This document shows, piece by piece, positions 62,239 to 64,000 of a stretch of DNA of 64,000 bases. The stretch is from assembly GCF_036588685.1 (NCBI RefSeq), contig NC_086378.1, positions 25,955,578-26,019,577 on the forward strand, given 5' to 3'. This DNA comes from Mytilus trossulus (taxonomy: Eukaryota; Mollusca; Bivalvia; Mytilida; Mytilidae). The notes beneath the pieces are model-generated. The model saw only the letters and a program-made list of their open reading frames with translations. It was not told the origin of the DNA and made no database searches. A program made the position numbers and the translations under genes. Numbering within the stretch: position 1 is the first letter of the stretch; each line of letters opens with the position of its first letter.

Positions 62239-62809
62239 GTATGTTGTGCAACAATTATTGTTTTGACTAAAAACATAAAAAATAAATTCGGCATTTTCAC
62301 GAATCGCTATTAGAGGTTACAATTGTTACTGATTTTTCATATTGCTTAACTCAGTTAATAAGACCCAAATAAATGTTAAAAAAATTTTGGGAATTGCACG
62401 AACTATTTTGAATACATCACCTACATGCAAATTGACAATCACTTGGAATCAAATTTCTCCAAAAGATTCAATCTATGTTCGCTTTTTCTTTTTTATATAG
62501 AGCCACGTGTACGATCCGTATTAACTACGTTTTTTAAAGTCTACCTGGCCGACCATACACTTCTTAGAAGATGATTGAGCAAATATGTTAGTTAAGAACT
62601 TATAATGAAACTATTAAAATTCCAAATAACATCCTGTATCTATCTGTGCTACCTTTTTCAATATTACTATCGTTAAAAAACAGTCTTTACCTCGAAATTT
62701 ATGCAATTGACATAGGATAATTTTTCAACAGAACATAAAAATATTGTTCGACCTAACATATACTATTAAAGGCCTCTTCTTATTTCATATGAGTCGGGGT
62801 TCCTTCGGA

Positions 62810-63690
62810 TACTTGTTAAAAACAAGAAGATCAATGAAGACATGTCTTTTAATATCACTTTCAGATATATGGATGATGTTCTGTCCATTAACAATCCACA
62901 ATTTTCGGATTGAGTCCATTTAAAACATTCCCCAGCATTCGAAATTAAGAAAACAACAAACAGGTTTTCCTCCAACTCAATTTTATACCTATATCTCTAA
63001 TTTGACATACACAGTCATCTCGCATGTCCCAGTACCAGAATCTATGATAAACAAGATTTTGGTATTATCAATGTTCCGCATCTTAATAGCAATATACCAA
63101 CTTCACATGGAATATACATTTCCCAACTTATTCGGTATTCAAGAGCAGCTTGTAGCTACTGCTCAGATTTTTTAAAATGTCACAAGAGTCCGAGTAGAAA
63201 ATTAAGGATCCAGGGAAATGTCAAAGAACGTGCCGCCCTGAAAACTTTCGTAGTAAGGTACAAAGACCTTTTTTATATATATTTCGTATCAACTTCACAA
63301 ATAATACACGATGGTCTTGAGTATATTTTCTGGGTACTAACGTTGTTTATCATCTAAATAACGTGCTATAGTATTTTTCATTTGGTGTTTTGAATATTAA
63401 TTTTACTATTTAGTCTACTTTTGGTCTTGAGTATATTTTTGAGGTACTAATGTTGTTTATCATCTAAATAACGTGCTATAGTATTTTTTCATTTGGTGTT
63501 TTGAATATTACTTTTAATATTAAGTCTATTTTTGAGGATATCCATTTGACGTGGCTCGGTATTTATATATCGCGCCATTGCGTTATTGTGCTATTGTTTT
63601 TTTTTGTATTCTTGTCTTACATTTTGCTTATGTGCTTTGTCTATATGCCTCTTTGAGTTTCTTGTTACATGTTTTTTTTAAAGTGGTTAA
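62810..63690 (+). pseudogene. Decayed reverse transcriptase relic with YMDD box
   Basis: Plus-strand reading gives FNITFRYMDDVLSINNPQF, with the YxDD catalytic box of reverse transcriptases, then several stops and fragments such as YISQLIRYSRAACSYCSDFL. The combination resembles a retroelement family widespread in aquatic invertebrates; I do not assign it more closely. A 110-bp tandem duplication lies in its tail (periods at 63316 and 63426). Confidence 0.6.
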
Positions 63691-64000
63691 GTATATAACA
63701 CAATGTTGACTGCTCTACCTCTATTTTGACATTTTTACCTATGATGTCTGTTTGGTTTTGTTCAAACATCGTTGTCAATATAGTGGAATTTTATGCGACT
63801 GTCATACAAGTGATCGGTTTGGTTACCCGGGTTTTAATCAACAATTTTCTATTTAAGAAAATACCTGTACCATGTCAGGTATATGACAGATATTATTAAT
63901 TCATTTGATGTGTGTGAGCTTTTAATTTTGCCATTTGAATAGAGAATTTCCGTTTTGAATTTTCCTCAATATTTTTGTGAATGTTTTTTTTCGTTTCTAG

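Overview
The window looks like nuclear DNA of a bivalve mollusc, most likely a marine mussel (Mytilidae). It is AT-rich and intron-dense, and it is crowded with short degenerate interspersed repeats of a kind I associate with mussel genomes. It also carries a ROC-COR GTPase of the style expanded in bivalves. The species call is inference; no search was possible.

Layout. (1) 1-14978: no convincing coding sequence. It holds foldback elements (1111-1271, 11356-11515), repeat fragments and a trimeric 442-bp tandem repeat with tRNA-like A/B boxes (7745-9070). (2) 14979-62238 and probably beyond the right edge: one very long plus-strand gene whose exons I assembled from GT-AG sites and phase continuity. 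It starts with a short ATG exon, followed by about 25 tiny acidic microexons, a ROC GTPase split over four exons, a large COR exon and four small C-terminal exons. (3) 62239-64000: intron or flank with a decayed reverse transcriptase fragment. The window ends exactly on a good splice acceptor.

Main discovery. Between 16738 and 31686, a cassette of four microexons (types Y, I, D and S; 30, 27-30, 30 and 30 nt) with its introns is repeated five times in tandem with a period of about 3.1-3.3 kb. Every exon is a multiple of three and phase 0, so any subset can be included or skipped without a frameshift. Each encodes a Ser/Asp/Glu/Asn-rich peptide of 9-10 residues with casein-kinase-2-like sites. 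More diverged microexons follow (35427, 42705, 47228). Three copies are broken or act as stop exons: 16738 (TAA), 38554 (TAG) and 34791 (lost acceptor). The array therefore encodes a length-variable acidic tail on the N-terminal side of the GTPase.

How the parts work together (inference). The predicted protein is at least about 1042 residues: an acidic disordered region (about 1-236), a basic/helical linker, the ROC domain (P-loop about 301, DxxG about 459, TWKD about 534, about 150 residues between P-loop and DxxG), COR (about 600-954) with a Cys cluster, then a Lys/Arg-rich segment. Introns carry dated insertions: decayed Crypton, reverse transcriptase, hAT-like and Harbinger-like elements. 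These give relative ages for the cassette duplications.
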